From the NCBI GenBank assembly GCA_024232355.1, contig JAAEPW010000798.1, positions 17,027 to 81,026 on the forward strand: a DNA stretch of 64,000 nucleotides, in the 5' to 3' direction. Under the pieces are notes generated by a model. It was not told where the DNA came from. It was given only the letters and a program-made list of their open reading frames with translations, and did no database searches. The translations under genes and the position numbers were made by a program. This document shows, piece by piece, positions 32,401-39,942 of this stretch (position 1 is its first letter; each line of letters opens with the position of its first letter). This stretch comes from Chloroflexota bacterium (GTDB lineage: Bacteria > Chloroflexota > Anaerolineae > B4-G1).

Positions 32401-34407
32401 ACCATCGCAGGAACAATGACCGACTTTTTCGATGCACAAAGAACCGTGATTGCCCTACTGGGCACCGCGCAGACCGAACTGGTCATCTCAGCTCACCATT
32501 TTTCTCAACCTCTTTCAACCTCTCATAGTAAAGAGGAAACTCAAGAGGACAACTTGATCGACCTGACCCTCCCTTTGACCAGCATTCCTCAGGTGGTCGA
32601 ACACAGAGAACCTACCATTATTTCTCAATCACAAACCGATCCAGCAACTCGGTTCATCCGCGATATTATGCAAAGTAGAGGCATACACTGTTTGATGATC
32701 ATTCCCCTGCAGGCACGCGGCCAAGTCATTGGCATCATTGCAGTGGCTACCAACCAGATGGACCGAGAATTCACTTCCGCCGAAAAGAAACTGGCCGAGA
32801 CAATCGCAGGCCAAGTCGCCGGGGCTATTGAAAATGCTCGGTTGTTCGATGAACAACAGCAAGCCAAAGAACAGGCCCTAAAAGCCAAACGAGCAGCCGA
32901 AACCGCTAATCGTGCCAAGAGCGCTTTTTTGGCCAATATGAGCCACGAACTCCGCACTCCCCTTAACGCTATCCTGGGCTTTACCCAATTGTTGATTCGC
33001 GATCCAGCGATCACAGCCGGACAGCAAGAGAATCTCAAAACCATTATCCAGAGCGGCGATCACCTGCTGAGTTTGATCAATGACGTACTGGAAATGTCGA
33101 AAATCGAGGCTGGACGAACCACACTCTCAGAACAAGACGTGAATCTGCATCGCTTGTTGGGTAACGTGAAAGAAATGTTCAACCTGTCGGCCTCAGACAA
33201 AGGCTTGCAACTTGTATTTGATCAAGCACCAGACATACCTCGATACGTGCGAGCAGATGAGGACAAATTGCGCCAGGTGTTGATCAACCTACTCGGCAAC
33301 GCCGTCAAATTCACCCAAGATGGATGTGTGACCCTGCGAGTCAGGTATCGAGAGGCCATTTCTCGACTATTTTTCAGTGTACAGGATACCGGTCCTGGCA
33401 TCGCCTCAGATGACGTGGCGAAACTATTTGACCCCTTTGTACAAACATCCAGAGGACAAGAATCTCACGAGGGAACAGGATTGGGTTTGCCCATCAGTCA
33501 ACGATTTGTACACTTGATGGGAGGCGACCTCACCGTGACCAGTCCTCCCCCGGAAGAAACGCAGGGGAGCGTTTTCACGTTTGACATGCCAATTAAACTG
33601 GCCGAAAAAATTGACGTCGCCACTCCGCAAACTATGGAACAGCCTACGGGACAAGTGCTCGGGCTACATCCTGACCAACAGGCTGCCGACGGAGGTCCAT
33701 ATCGCTTGCTGGTCGTCGAAGACAGAAAACCAAACCGTCAGGTATTGGTCGATCTTCTCAAGAGCCTCAATTATTCCTTGCCGGATTATGCGACAAACTC
33801 GAAACCAATCCTCGAGGTCCGTGAAGCAATCAACGGTCAAGAGGCAGTTCAAATATGGGAGGACTGGGAACCACATTTGATCTGGATGGATATGCGGATG
33901 CCCGTTATGGACGGCCACGAAGCAACCAAGCAGATCAAGGCCACCGACAAAGGGCAAGAGACCATCATCATCGCGCTGACCGCCGGCACCTTTGAAGAAG
34001 ACCGCGCTGCCATTCTTGCGGAAGGTTGTGATGATTTTATAGGCAAGCCCTTCCGCGAGACAGACCTCTTTGACAAACTGTCCAAACACTTGCATGTGCG
34101 CTTTGTTTATCAAGACGAGGGCAATAGACAGGAAAAGACAGTAGACCAAGACCAGTCCAATAATATCTTGTCTCATCTCGAGCTTGTCAAAAGATTAGCA
34201 GACCTGTCGCCAGATTGGGTGTCTGGCCTACAACAGGCCACGGTCCTGGGCAGTTTGGATTCGATCCTGGTCCTTATTGACCAAATCCACGAACAAGACG
34301 CTGCCCTGACCAATACGCTGGCAAATCTGGCCCATAGTTTTGAGCATGGCAAGATCATCATAGCCATCCAACAGGCACAGGAACAAAACAAAGTCCCCAC
34401 AATCTGA
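29497..34407 (+). CDS. Giant hybrid kinase REC-PAS-PAS-GAF-GAF-PAS-GAF-HisKA-HATPase-REC
   Basis: I choose ATG 29497 (GGAG seven bases upstream) over ATG 29491. The 1636-residue soluble protein has in order: receiver 1-125 (Asp59, Lys111); PAS about 162-280; PAS about 285-402; GAF about 415-575; GAF about 605-760; PAS about 798-930; GAF about 945-1115; HisKA with His1150 in MSHELRTPLNAILGF; HATPase_c about 1250-1367 (N box LINLLGNAVKF, DTGPGIA, GTGLGLPIS); receiver about 1402-1533 (Asp1465, Lys1517) with a roughly 15-residue insertion after its first helix; and a helical C-terminal region of about 95 residues. Three sensor GAF and three PAS domains allow several ligands to be integrated. Confidence 0.93.
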   Translation: MASTDKTRGNILVVDDIATSRQLLASLLVKNGYDIQTANDGALALNMVHTTIPDLILLDIQMPGMDGYQVCQHLKADERTCDIPVIFISALQDPQDKVKGFAVGSVDYITKPFQAAEVLARVETHMAFRSAQKEIEMQNTQLVQEVADRMQASHALAEREKQYRWLVEHASDIIYRYEYIPQPGFTYVSPAIMALTGYTPEQHYTDPQMSQKLIHPDDRHLWEVMSEGKIASDANITLRWIHKDGRIIWTEHSITPVLGSSGNPVAIQGIARDITTTKQAEKVLRYQALLLENISDAIISTNADFKIQSWNRAAEAIYGWRADEVIGRSFLEVLQAEHSQNQHKIMEQFPTNKYQQGEAVHRHKDGTPIHILGSMTLLKDNEGNVIGGVGANRDITERKQMEEALWQRNRELTTLYEATTAISSDFSLNAVLQTVAGQMTKALNSTGCTLSLWNRERNLIEVLADYALDQPADKIDVPGTTYDLENYPNIRRVLKTRQPIVIQHDDPTISKAGASWIKEQKVQTLLMLPLIVRDQVLGLVKLVDAIKTHNYSPGEIRLAQSIAAHAAIAIENAQLYEAAHHEIAERRRAETKAERRAAQTALIYEVGQRVSGELELEALLLEIVTAVRDAFDYYNASLLLLDKKTQYLTLQSIAGGYANSAQSTDLKIPIGQGMIGYAAATVETQVSGDVSQNPHYVRTADGRTRSELSAPIKSGQKVIGVLDLQSINLHAFDETDVKLMETLTDQIGTAIENARLYETVQLELVERKRAEEGQSRALAAKEKALASALEATRALRESEEKFRSVIEQANDGIVLMDEKGTIIEWNYGQERITGIKREKAMGQSLSNVMLEFERERGRQIVQVSKQVRNSISKFLTTGQASWMNQLQEWEIERTDGKRRFVQTLPFPIKTAKGMLMGIVMRDITEDKQAEQALKKANVDLAARVDELAMFNFITQTVSTMHDLPAILDTIAGTMTDFFDAQRTVIALLGTAQTELVISAHHFSQPLSTSHSKEETQEDNLIDLTLPLTSIPQVVEHREPTIISQSQTDPATRFIRDIMQSRGIHCLMIIPLQARGQVIGIIAVATNQMDREFTSAEKKLAETIAGQVAGAIENARLFDEQQQAKEQALKAKRAAETANRAKSAFLANMSHELRTPLNAILGFTQLLIRDPAITAGQQENLKTIIQSGDHLLSLINDVLEMSKIEAGRTTLSEQDVNLHRLLGNVKEMFNLSASDKGLQLVFDQAPDIPRYVRADEDKLRQVLINLLGNAVKFTQDGCVTLRVRYREAISRLFFSVQDTGPGIASDDVAKLFDPFVQTSRGQESHEGTGLGLPISQRFVHLMGGDLTVTSPPPEETQGSVFTFDMPIKLAEKIDVATPQTMEQPTGQVLGLHPDQQAADGGPYRLLVVEDRKPNRQVLVDLLKSLNYSLPDYATNSKPILEVREAINGQEAVQIWEDWEPHLIWMDMRMPVMDGHEATKQIKATDKGQETIIIALTAGTFEEDRAAILAEGCDDFIGKPFRETDLFDKLSKHLHVRFVYQDEGNRQEKTVDQDQSNNILSHLELVKRLADLSPDWVSGLQQATVLGSLDSILVLIDQIHEQDAALTNTLANLAHSFEHGKIIIAIQQAQEQNKVPTI

Positions 34408-34425
34408 AACAATGTTTCCAATTCA

Positions 34426-34555
34426 AAACCTGCCAGGTTTCTGCCAGAGCTTTTGCGAGTTAGATTCGACCCAATTAGGCCTAATCAGAATTAGGCCTAA
34501 TTCTGATTAGGTATGTGTTTTCGATCTAAAGTGCCTCATAAAACCTGGCAGGTCT
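34426..34555. repeat. Nested palindromic element with inverted ends
   Basis: AAACCTGCCAGGTTT (34426-34440) and AAACCTGGCAGGTCT (34541-34555) are inverted copies of each other (14 of 15). Between them, 34480-34511 is a perfect 32-bp palindrome, CCTAATCAGAATTAGG followed by its reverse complement, and AATTAGGCCTAAT occurs twice (34473, 34489). The whole fills the gap between the giant kinase and the DUF1028 gene and may also end the kinase transcript. Confidence 0.7.
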
Positions 34556-34648
34556 GGTTCTAGCCTCTTAATTTTATGACATTGAGACCTCACTTGCCCA
34601 CCTATACTACCCATGATAAACTACTCAAAACACACACATGGAGGCAAG

Positions 34649-35599
34649 ATGAAGCATCAAAACAAACGACTATCACCTCGCCCATCTCAACTGGCCCACA
34701 CCTTTTCCATCGTTGCTCGTGACCCCGAGAGTGGCGAAATGGGAGCAGCGGTACAATCTCACTGGTTCTCGGTCGGGTCACTGGTAATTTGGGCCAAAGC
34801 AGGCGTGGGAGCCGTGGCAACCCAAGCGCTCGTCGAAGCCAGCTACGGCCCATTGGGCCTGACGTTCATGCAGACCGGAAAATCCGCCTCCGATGCTCTG
34901 ACCGCACTGCTGGCCGCCGACAAAGTGCGCGATATGCGTCAGGTAGCGATGGTGGATGCCCAAGGTCAGGTCGCCGTCCACACAGGCACGCGCTGCATCG
35001 CCGACGCCGGGCACAAGACCGGCGAGGGCTTTTCCGTTCAAGCAAACATGATGCTCTGCCCCGACGTCTGGCCCGCAATGGCCCGTGCCTACCGTGAGAC
35101 AAAGGGTGATCTCGCTGAACGCATGATGTCCGCCCTCCAAGCCGGTCAGGCTGCCGGTGGCGACATTCGGGGGCAGCAGAGTGCAGCCATCCTCGTCGTA
35201 AAATCCGTCTCCACCGGCCGCCCCTGGGCCGACCGGGTAATGGAGCTGCGCGTAGAGGACCATCCAGAACCGATTCGTGAACTATACCGGCTGGTGAACC
35301 TGCACCGAGCCTACCAACGCATGAACCAAGGCGACGAGTTGATGGGCATGGGCCAAACGGAAAAGGCACTGCAAGAATACCGCGCCGCCGCCGAGATGGT
35401 GCCCGAAATTGAAGAGATGCCCTTTTGGCACGCCGTCACACTGGCCGATATGGGGCGCGTAGACGAGGCATTGCCCATCTTTCAGACTGTGTTCACCAAG
35501 AACGCGGATTGGGCCAAGCTGCTACCACGCCTCCCAAAAGCTGGTTTGCTGCGCGACGACTCTGAGATGATGCGGCGAATTCTGGAACAAGCCGTCTGA
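34649..35599 (+). CDS. DUF1028 family protein with TPR-like C-terminus
   Basis: The ATG at 34649 has GGAGGCAAG in front; 316 residues. Residues 15-215 match DUF1028, an Ntn-hydrolase-like family: HTFSIVARDPESGEMGAAVQSHWFSVG, AKAGVGAVATQALVEASYGP, GFSVQANMM, GGDIRGQQSAAILVV. A C-terminal 100 residues holds TPR-like helices (QTEKALQEYRAAAEMVP, GRVDEALPIFQTVF). Activity unknown; an amidase or peptidase of Ntn type is plausible from the fold. Confidence 0.88.
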   Translation: MKHQNKRLSPRPSQLAHTFSIVARDPESGEMGAAVQSHWFSVGSLVIWAKAGVGAVATQALVEASYGPLGLTFMQTGKSASDALTALLAADKVRDMRQVAMVDAQGQVAVHTGTRCIADAGHKTGEGFSVQANMMLCPDVWPAMARAYRETKGDLAERMMSALQAGQAAGGDIRGQQSAAILVVKSVSTGRPWADRVMELRVEDHPEPIRELYRLVNLHRAYQRMNQGDELMGMGQTEKALQEYRAAAEMVPEIEEMPFWHAVTLADMGRVDEALPIFQTVFTKNADWAKLLPRLPKAGLLRDDSEMMRRILEQAV

Positions 35600-35692
35600 T
35601 ATCGACACCCTATTTTCTCTCAAACGCTCAATCCACTACTCGAGCTCTGAAATTCGAGTTGCGCTCTGGGTATGCTGCGGTATACTTGGTAT

Positions 35693-35869
35693 AAGTCTTG
35701 TCCAGTTTTCAAGTCCGCCCAAAATTTACGGTGGAGAATTTCATGAATCGCACGCGAGTTACAAAATAACCGGCAAAGCTCGAGGAATTCCGTCATAATC
35801 TGCCTTTTCCTAGTGTCGTTAACTGGATCACAAAATCTGTTTGGGAGATTTATTTCTCTGGAATTCACT
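35693..35869 (-). repeat. Dispersed ~180-bp repeat, copy 3
   Basis: Minus-strand copy. The left end in plus coordinates is decayed (GGACAAGACTTA instead of GGAAAAGCCTAA), so the conserved frame runs past the normal stop. From codon AAT at 35865 the frame is open through SREINLPNRF and FLELCRLFCNS with several synonymous changes. Lies between the DUF1028 and Nudix genes. Confidence 0.82.
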
Positions 35870-35908
35870 AATTGCACACAGAGAATCACAGCAAGGAGTA
35901 CACAACCT

Positions 35909-36544
35909 ATGACCCCTACTCAACGCATTGCCCTGTGGGCCGACAAGTTGCGCGACATCTCTGCTACAGGGTTGTCATTTTGCAAAAACATATACGACCG
36001 TGAGAATTATACCAAGGTGCAGAATATCGCCATCGAGATGTTGGCCATGGCAACGAATGAGACGCTCGAACAAATAGAACCGTTACGCTCTCCCATCTTT
36101 GACCGTCCCGCCCCAATTCCCGTTGGCGATGCAGCCATCATCGACGATGCGGGCAACATTCTGCTGGTTCAACGCACTGGCAATCAAAAATGGGCCATGC
36201 CCGGCGGCGCGCTGGCGGTTGATGAGACACCGGCTGAGGGGGTAGTGCGAGAAGCATTTGAAGAGACCGGCATACGTTGCAAGCCTACCGCTATGGTCGG
36301 CATCTTTGACTCACGGCTGTGCGGCACAGTCTCGCGGCACCATTTGTACCAATTCGTCTTTTTATGCAAGCCCCTAGATGACGGCAAAATCGTAGAAACA
36401 CCTTCACATGCCGCCGAGGTGCTGGATGTACGTTGGTTTGCCGAACACGATCTGCCAGACGACCTCGATCCAGGTCACGTCACGCGCATTCCGGCTGCAT
36501 TCCGCGTTTGGCGGGGCGACGGTCGTGCGTACTTTGATGAATAA
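35909..36544 (+). CDS. Nudix hydrolase with N-terminal accessory domain
   Basis: Start at ATG 35909 (AAGGAG ten bases upstream); a longer frame begins inside the repeat and is unlikely. 211 residues. The first 60 residues (TPTQRIALWADKLRDISATGL...) match the N-terminal domain of ADP-ribose/nucleoside-diphosphate hydrolases of the Nudix_N_2 type. The Nudix box runs G-x5-E-x7-R-E-x2-E-E-x-G-I within GGALAVDETPAEG and VREAFEETGI. It cleaves a nucleoside diphosphate linked to another group; ADP-ribose is a likely substrate. The next gene is convergent, three bases away. Confidence 0.9.
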   Translation: MTPTQRIALWADKLRDISATGLSFCKNIYDRENYTKVQNIAIEMLAMATNETLEQIEPLRSPIFDRPAPIPVGDAAIIDDAGNILLVQRTGNQKWAMPGGALAVDETPAEGVVREAFEETGIRCKPTAMVGIFDSRLCGTVSRHHLYQFVFLCKPLDDGKIVETPSHAAEVLDVRWFAEHDLPDDLDPGHVTRIPAAFRVWRGDGRAYFDE

Positions 36545-36547
36545 CCT

Positions 36548-37315
36548 TCAAACAAGAGCCGAGTGTATCAAATCCAACAACTCGTCGTGAATCAGACCAT
36601 TTGTCACTAGGATTCCCGGTGAATTCACGTGATATGGCTCTCCCTCTAACGTCGTACATCGTCCGCCAGCCTCGGTGATCAGGAGCATCCCCGCAGCAGT
36701 GTCCCAGGGCGATATCGACAGGTGAAAATAGGCATCCAAGATACCCGCCGCTACGTACGTCAATCCCAACGCCGCCGACCCTAACCCACGAATCGTACCA
36801 CAACGCGGCACGATTTCGCGCAGACAAGCCAACACTTGTTGGCGCCCCGCATCGTAACGTGTCCAGTCGAACCCCATCACCGTATGACCAAAATTCGCTG
36901 TACGGCTGATGCACATGGGCACATCGTTAAGCAAGGCGCCCCCACCCCGTTCGGCGATAAACATCTGGTTGAGCAGCGGCTCATAGACGACACCGATGAG
37001 CGGCTCTCCCGCCTCTAACACACCGATAGAGACTGAAAAAATAGGGAGGCGGTGCGCATAGTTCGTTGTCCCATCTAACGGATCCACCACCCACGTGTAG
37101 CCATCACTGATCCCGCTTCCGCCTGCTTCCTCAGAAAGTATAGCGTGGTCGGGAAATCGCGTGCGGATCATGTCCAGCACGACGGCCTCCGCAGCGGTAT
37201 CTGTATCCGTGACAATATCACGCTGGCCCTTGAAAGAGATGTCGCGCTCGGCAGAGTAACGCTCAACGATTATCTGACCAGCTCGCCTGGCAGCCTCAAC
37301 AGCGGTTTGCAGCAT
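36548..37315 (-). CDS. Inositol-1-monophosphatase family protein
   Basis: A 255-residue protein with all metal sites of the family: LSEEAGG (Glu), VVDPLDGTTNYAH (DPLDGT motif) and SPWDTAAGMLLITEAGG (WDxAAG). FKGQRDIVTDTDTAAE is the N-terminal substrate-side motif. It removes phosphate from inositol phosphate or a related polyol/nucleotide phosphate using Mg. Convergent with the Nudix gene and separated from sfsA by 30 bases on the same strand. Confidence 0.92.
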   Translation of the reverse strand: MLQTAVEAARRAGQIIVERYSAERDISFKGQRDIVTDTDTAAEAVVLDMIRTRFPDHAILSEEAGGSGISDGYTWVVDPLDGTTNYAHRLPIFSVSIGVLEAGEPLIGVVYEPLLNQMFIAERGGGALLNDVPMCISRTANFGHTVMGFDWTRYDAGRQQVLACLREIVPRCGTIRGLGSAALGLTYVAAGILDAYFHLSISPWDTAAGMLLITEAGGRCTTLEGEPYHVNSPGILVTNGLIHDELLDLIHSALV

Positions 37316-37345
37316 TCACATCCTCCATTCACCGAATCAAATTTC

Positions 37346-38071
37346 TTACACTAATCCAACTGGAACTCGCTCAGCAATTGCGATCGCTTGTTGGCTCACC
37401 TCACACGTCCAAGCATACACCCCAACACCAGCCCCGGCAGCCTCTCGCAATGCGACACCAAAATCTGGGTCTGCCCGGTCGTGAGGGACAAAACGTCGAG
37501 CGTCGGAGCGCTGGACAATGAAAACGACGGCGGCCCCATCCCCCTCGCCCACCATCGTGGACAACTCTCCCAGGTGACGCACACCGCGAGCAGTAGGTGC
37601 ATCGGGAAAACGGGCCACCCCCTCCTCGACCAGCGTCACTGACTTGACCTCCACCCAACAAACACCATCTGCTCCTCTCAAGCGAAAATCCAGCCGACTT
37701 TTGCCAACCCGCACCTCTCGCTCGACGCAATCGTAATCTTGGAATGGCTCTAACTGACCTGATGCCAGAGCCTCGGCAAACAGAGCGTTGGGCAACCGCG
37801 CATCCATCGAGATCAACGTATCGGCATACTTTACCAACACGAGGTCAAAACGCGTCTTGCGCTGGGGAATATCAAACTCGGACAACCAACAAGGCCGACC
37901 AGGTGTCAGTAACTCGGTCAACCGTCCAGAGTTGGGCAGGTGAGCGGCAACGTGCTCCCCTTTAATCTCAACGGCGACTCGAAAGCGATTGTCACGCCGC
38001 ACAAAGCGGCCTGCGATCAGTGGGGGGAATTTCACATCGCCGATCATACGACGGGTGCCAGCGGTTACCAT
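37346..38071 (-). CDS. sfsA: SfsA family protein (DNA/RNA nuclease-like)
   Basis: I place the start at ATG 38071, which overlaps the upstream Nudix stop by 7 bases (ATGGTAA); an alternative ATG is at 38047. 241 residues. Family motifs: FVRRDNRFRVAVEIKGEHVAAHLPNSGRL, LLTPGRPCWLSE, the PD-(D/E)xK-like core SRLDFRLRG...VEVKSVTLVEEG, FPDAPTARGVRHLGEL and VFIVQRSDARRFVPH. SfsA was named for sugar fermentation stimulation; relatives have been shown to have nuclease folds. Role here unknown. Confidence 0.92.
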   Translation of the reverse strand: MVTAGTRRMIGDVKFPPLIAGRFVRRDNRFRVAVEIKGEHVAAHLPNSGRLTELLTPGRPCWLSEFDIPQRKTRFDLVLVKYADTLISMDARLPNALFAEALASGQLEPFQDYDCVEREVRVGKSRLDFRLRGADGVCWVEVKSVTLVEEGVARFPDAPTARGVRHLGELSTMVGEGDGAAVVFIVQRSDARRFVPHDRADPDFGVALREAAGAGVGVYAWTCEVSQQAIAIAERVPVGLV

Positions 38072-38529
38072 TGTCCAAACGAGGGAAAGTGCCCTCTTGC
38101 ACGTTCCTCCAATCGTTGGCAGGTAGCGGGCGAGAGACTCGTCGGCAAATCCTCCATAGGAAAGAACTCGGCCCGCTCCACTTCCCAACTGGAGACATTT
38201 TCCTGAGAAACAGAATCGGCTTGGAATAACGCCACGTAATCACGCCTCCCCTCACTGAAATTGTCGTACAAACCCAATAGTGTGAGCGGTCCTAGCCTAA
38301 CCCCCGTCTCTTCCCACACTTCGCGCCGGGCGGTTTGCTCCAGGGCCTCGCCTCGTTTCACTCCACCACCAGGCAAAGTCCAATAATCCATATAGACCGG
38401 CTTTACTAGAAGGAGTCTACTCTCCTCGATGACCATCACGCGCACGCCAAGCGTCAGGGGACGGACCAGCCTTGACCAAACGCCATACCCCCAGTACAGC
38501 AACCGGACCAACCGTCGTGGAACCTTCAC
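38065..38529 (-). CDS. Nudix hydrolase
   Basis: The start is uncertain; GTG 38529, preceded by AGGTGG, gives 154 residues. The Nudix box is GGGVKRGEALEQTARREVWEETGV with all Glu ligands. TLGVRVMVIEESRLLLVKP is the first strand pair. A short basic N-terminus (KVPRRLVRLLYWGYGVWS) is hydrophobic enough to touch the membrane. Substrate unknown. Overlaps sfsA; preceded by the truncated aminotransferase. Confidence 0.87.
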   Translation of the reverse strand: MKVPRRLVRLLYWGYGVWSRLVRPLTLGVRVMVIEESRLLLVKPVYMDYWTLPGGGVKRGEALEQTARREVWEETGVRLGPLTLLGLYDNFSEGRRDYVALFQADSVSQENVSSWEVERAEFFPMEDLPTSLSPATCQRLEERARGHFPSFGQW

Positions 38530-38537
38530 CGAGCCAC

Positions 38538-38786
38538 CTATCGCGCCCCTTTGTCTGTGCTCTCTAACACCTCGTCGAGGATGCACAGACCGGATGACCT
38601 TTGGTTACCGTGACCAATATTCACGTTCACAAGCTGTGATGAAAAGTCCAAGTAACGCTTTCCCTCAGCATCCCAAAAGTAAACCCCTTCACTACGCACA
38701 GCCGGAATGGGATTGACTTGACTCTGCGTAGCCCACGTAAAGAACACGTACTCGCGGTTCAGATCGATGATCTCTTTGTTCGTCAC
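38538..38786 (-). pseudogene. Truncated class III aminotransferase, N-terminal fragment
   Basis: GTG 38786 has GGAGG six bases upstream, so the original initiation region is intact. The first 62 residues (NREYVFFTWATQSQVNPIPA, YFWDAEGKRYLDFSSQL, NIGHGNQ) match the start of class III PLP-dependent aminotransferases, which are about 450 residues. After GHGNQ the match stops and 20 unrelated residues lead to TAG. The PLP-lysine and the rest are gone. A repeat copy sits 14 bases upstream; the deletion endpoint lies at the Nudix gene side. Confidence 0.82.
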
Positions 38787-38799
38787 GTTTCGCCTCCAT

Positions 38800-38979
38800 T
38801 AAGGCTTTTTCCAATTCAAGTCCTCCCAAAATTTGCGGTGGAGAATCTCCTAAATCGCACGCGAGTTACAAAATAACCAGAAAAACTCGAGGAGTTCCGT
38901 CATAATCTGCCTTTTCAAGGTGTCGTTGACTGGATCACAAAATCTGTTTGGAAGATTTATTTATCTCGAGTTCCCTAAA
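38800..38979 (-). repeat. Dispersed ~180-bp repeat, copy 4
   Basis: Minus-strand copy between panE and the aminotransferase fragment. It is the most decayed in coding terms: the conserved frame now has two stops (TAA after NSR, TAG after CNSRAI), yet nucleotide identity with the others stays high. Confidence 0.85.
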
Positions 38980-38991
38980 TCTACAAACTCG

Positions 38992-39924
38992 CTAACTTGT
39001 CCGCACCTTGTAGCTGCCCTCAATCGCCCGGATCGTCGTCACGATGAACTCGTTGACCGGCGTAGGCACACCCAATCGCCCTCCCTCACGCACGATGACC
39101 TCGTTGATGACACCGATCTCGGTGGGAACGCCGCGCAGCACGTCTTGCAGCATGGAAGCTCGATTGGTCGCCGTTGCACGAGCCACCCCTTGCACGCGAT
39201 TCAGTGGGTCGTCGTAGGGCAAGGTGATTCCCTTGGCATGACAAACGGCCACAGCCTCCGCCACAGCCTGTGCCATCAACTCGCCAGCCGCCGAAATCTC
39301 TACCAATTGGCCGTTGGGCACGCGCAAGATGCTGGTAAGGGCATTGATTCCAACGTTGATGACCAACTTGCCCCAAACCAGGCTGTCCAGATCGTCGGAC
39401 AGATGAACCTCAAAGCCAGACCGTTCAAAGATCTCGGTCACGATTGCCAGCTTGGGTGCGATCTCTGGGCGAGTGACAATGTGCGTGGGACCAGAGCCAG
39501 CGTGACGCACGCGCCCTGGCCCTAACAACGTCGCCCCATGCGAAGTGACGCCAGCCACCACCCGTTCCGCACCCAACACCTCGGCCATCATCTCGGCATT
39601 GCCAATGCCGTTTTGCAGCGTCAGTGCCAGCCCGTCGGAAACCAAAAATTTGCTCGCCCACTGGCTAGCCTGTCTCGTTGCATGCGCTTTGACAAAGATG
39701 ATGACCAAGTCCGCTTCTGGTACAGCAGAAGGATCAATGGTGGCAGTCACAGGGACGATCGTTTCGCCGCCCTCCAGTTCAGTGATGCACAGCCCATCCC
39801 GCTGCATCGTGTCCACGTGTTCAACCCACGGGTCCAGTAACGTCACTGCTGCCACTGCCGACAGTTTGCCTCCAAACAGGCTCCCCATCGCTCCCACGCC
39901 CGCGACCGCAATTCGCATTGCCAT
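38992..39924 (-). CDS. panE: 2-dehydropantoate 2-reductase (PanE/ApbA family)
   Basis: 310 residues (the second Met, at 39918, is an equally good start). The N-terminal NADP-binding motif is IAVAGVGAMGSLFGGKL (GxGxxG). QNGIGNAEMMAEVLGAERVVAGVTSHGA is the family's central signature, and LVWGKLVINVGINALTSIL carries the catalytic Lys and the Asn. It reduces ketopantoate to pantoate with NADPH. Cotranscribed with panB, 18 bases downstream of it, which supports the pathway role over the many other members of this family. Confidence 0.92.
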   Translation of the reverse strand: MAMRIAVAGVGAMGSLFGGKLSAVAAVTLLDPWVEHVDTMQRDGLCITELEGGETIVPVTATIDPSAVPEADLVIIFVKAHATRQASQWASKFLVSDGLALTLQNGIGNAEMMAEVLGAERVVAGVTSHGATLLGPGRVRHAGSGPTHIVTRPEIAPKLAIVTEIFERSGFEVHLSDDLDSLVWGKLVINVGINALTSILRVPNGQLVEISAAGELMAQAVAEAVAVCHAKGITLPYDDPLNRVQGVARATATNRASMLQDVLRGVPTEIGVINEVIVREGGRLGVPTPVNEFIVTTIRAIEGSYKVRTS

Positions 39925-39942
39925 TTTCCATCCCTCTTGGCG

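Noticed and set aside
35813..35908. N-terminal extension of the Nudix protein into repeat copy 3 (SLTGSQNLFGRF...)
   Set aside because: The same antisense phrase appears in the other repeat copies with no gene behind it; the ATG at 35909 has a ribosome site and starts the known domain.
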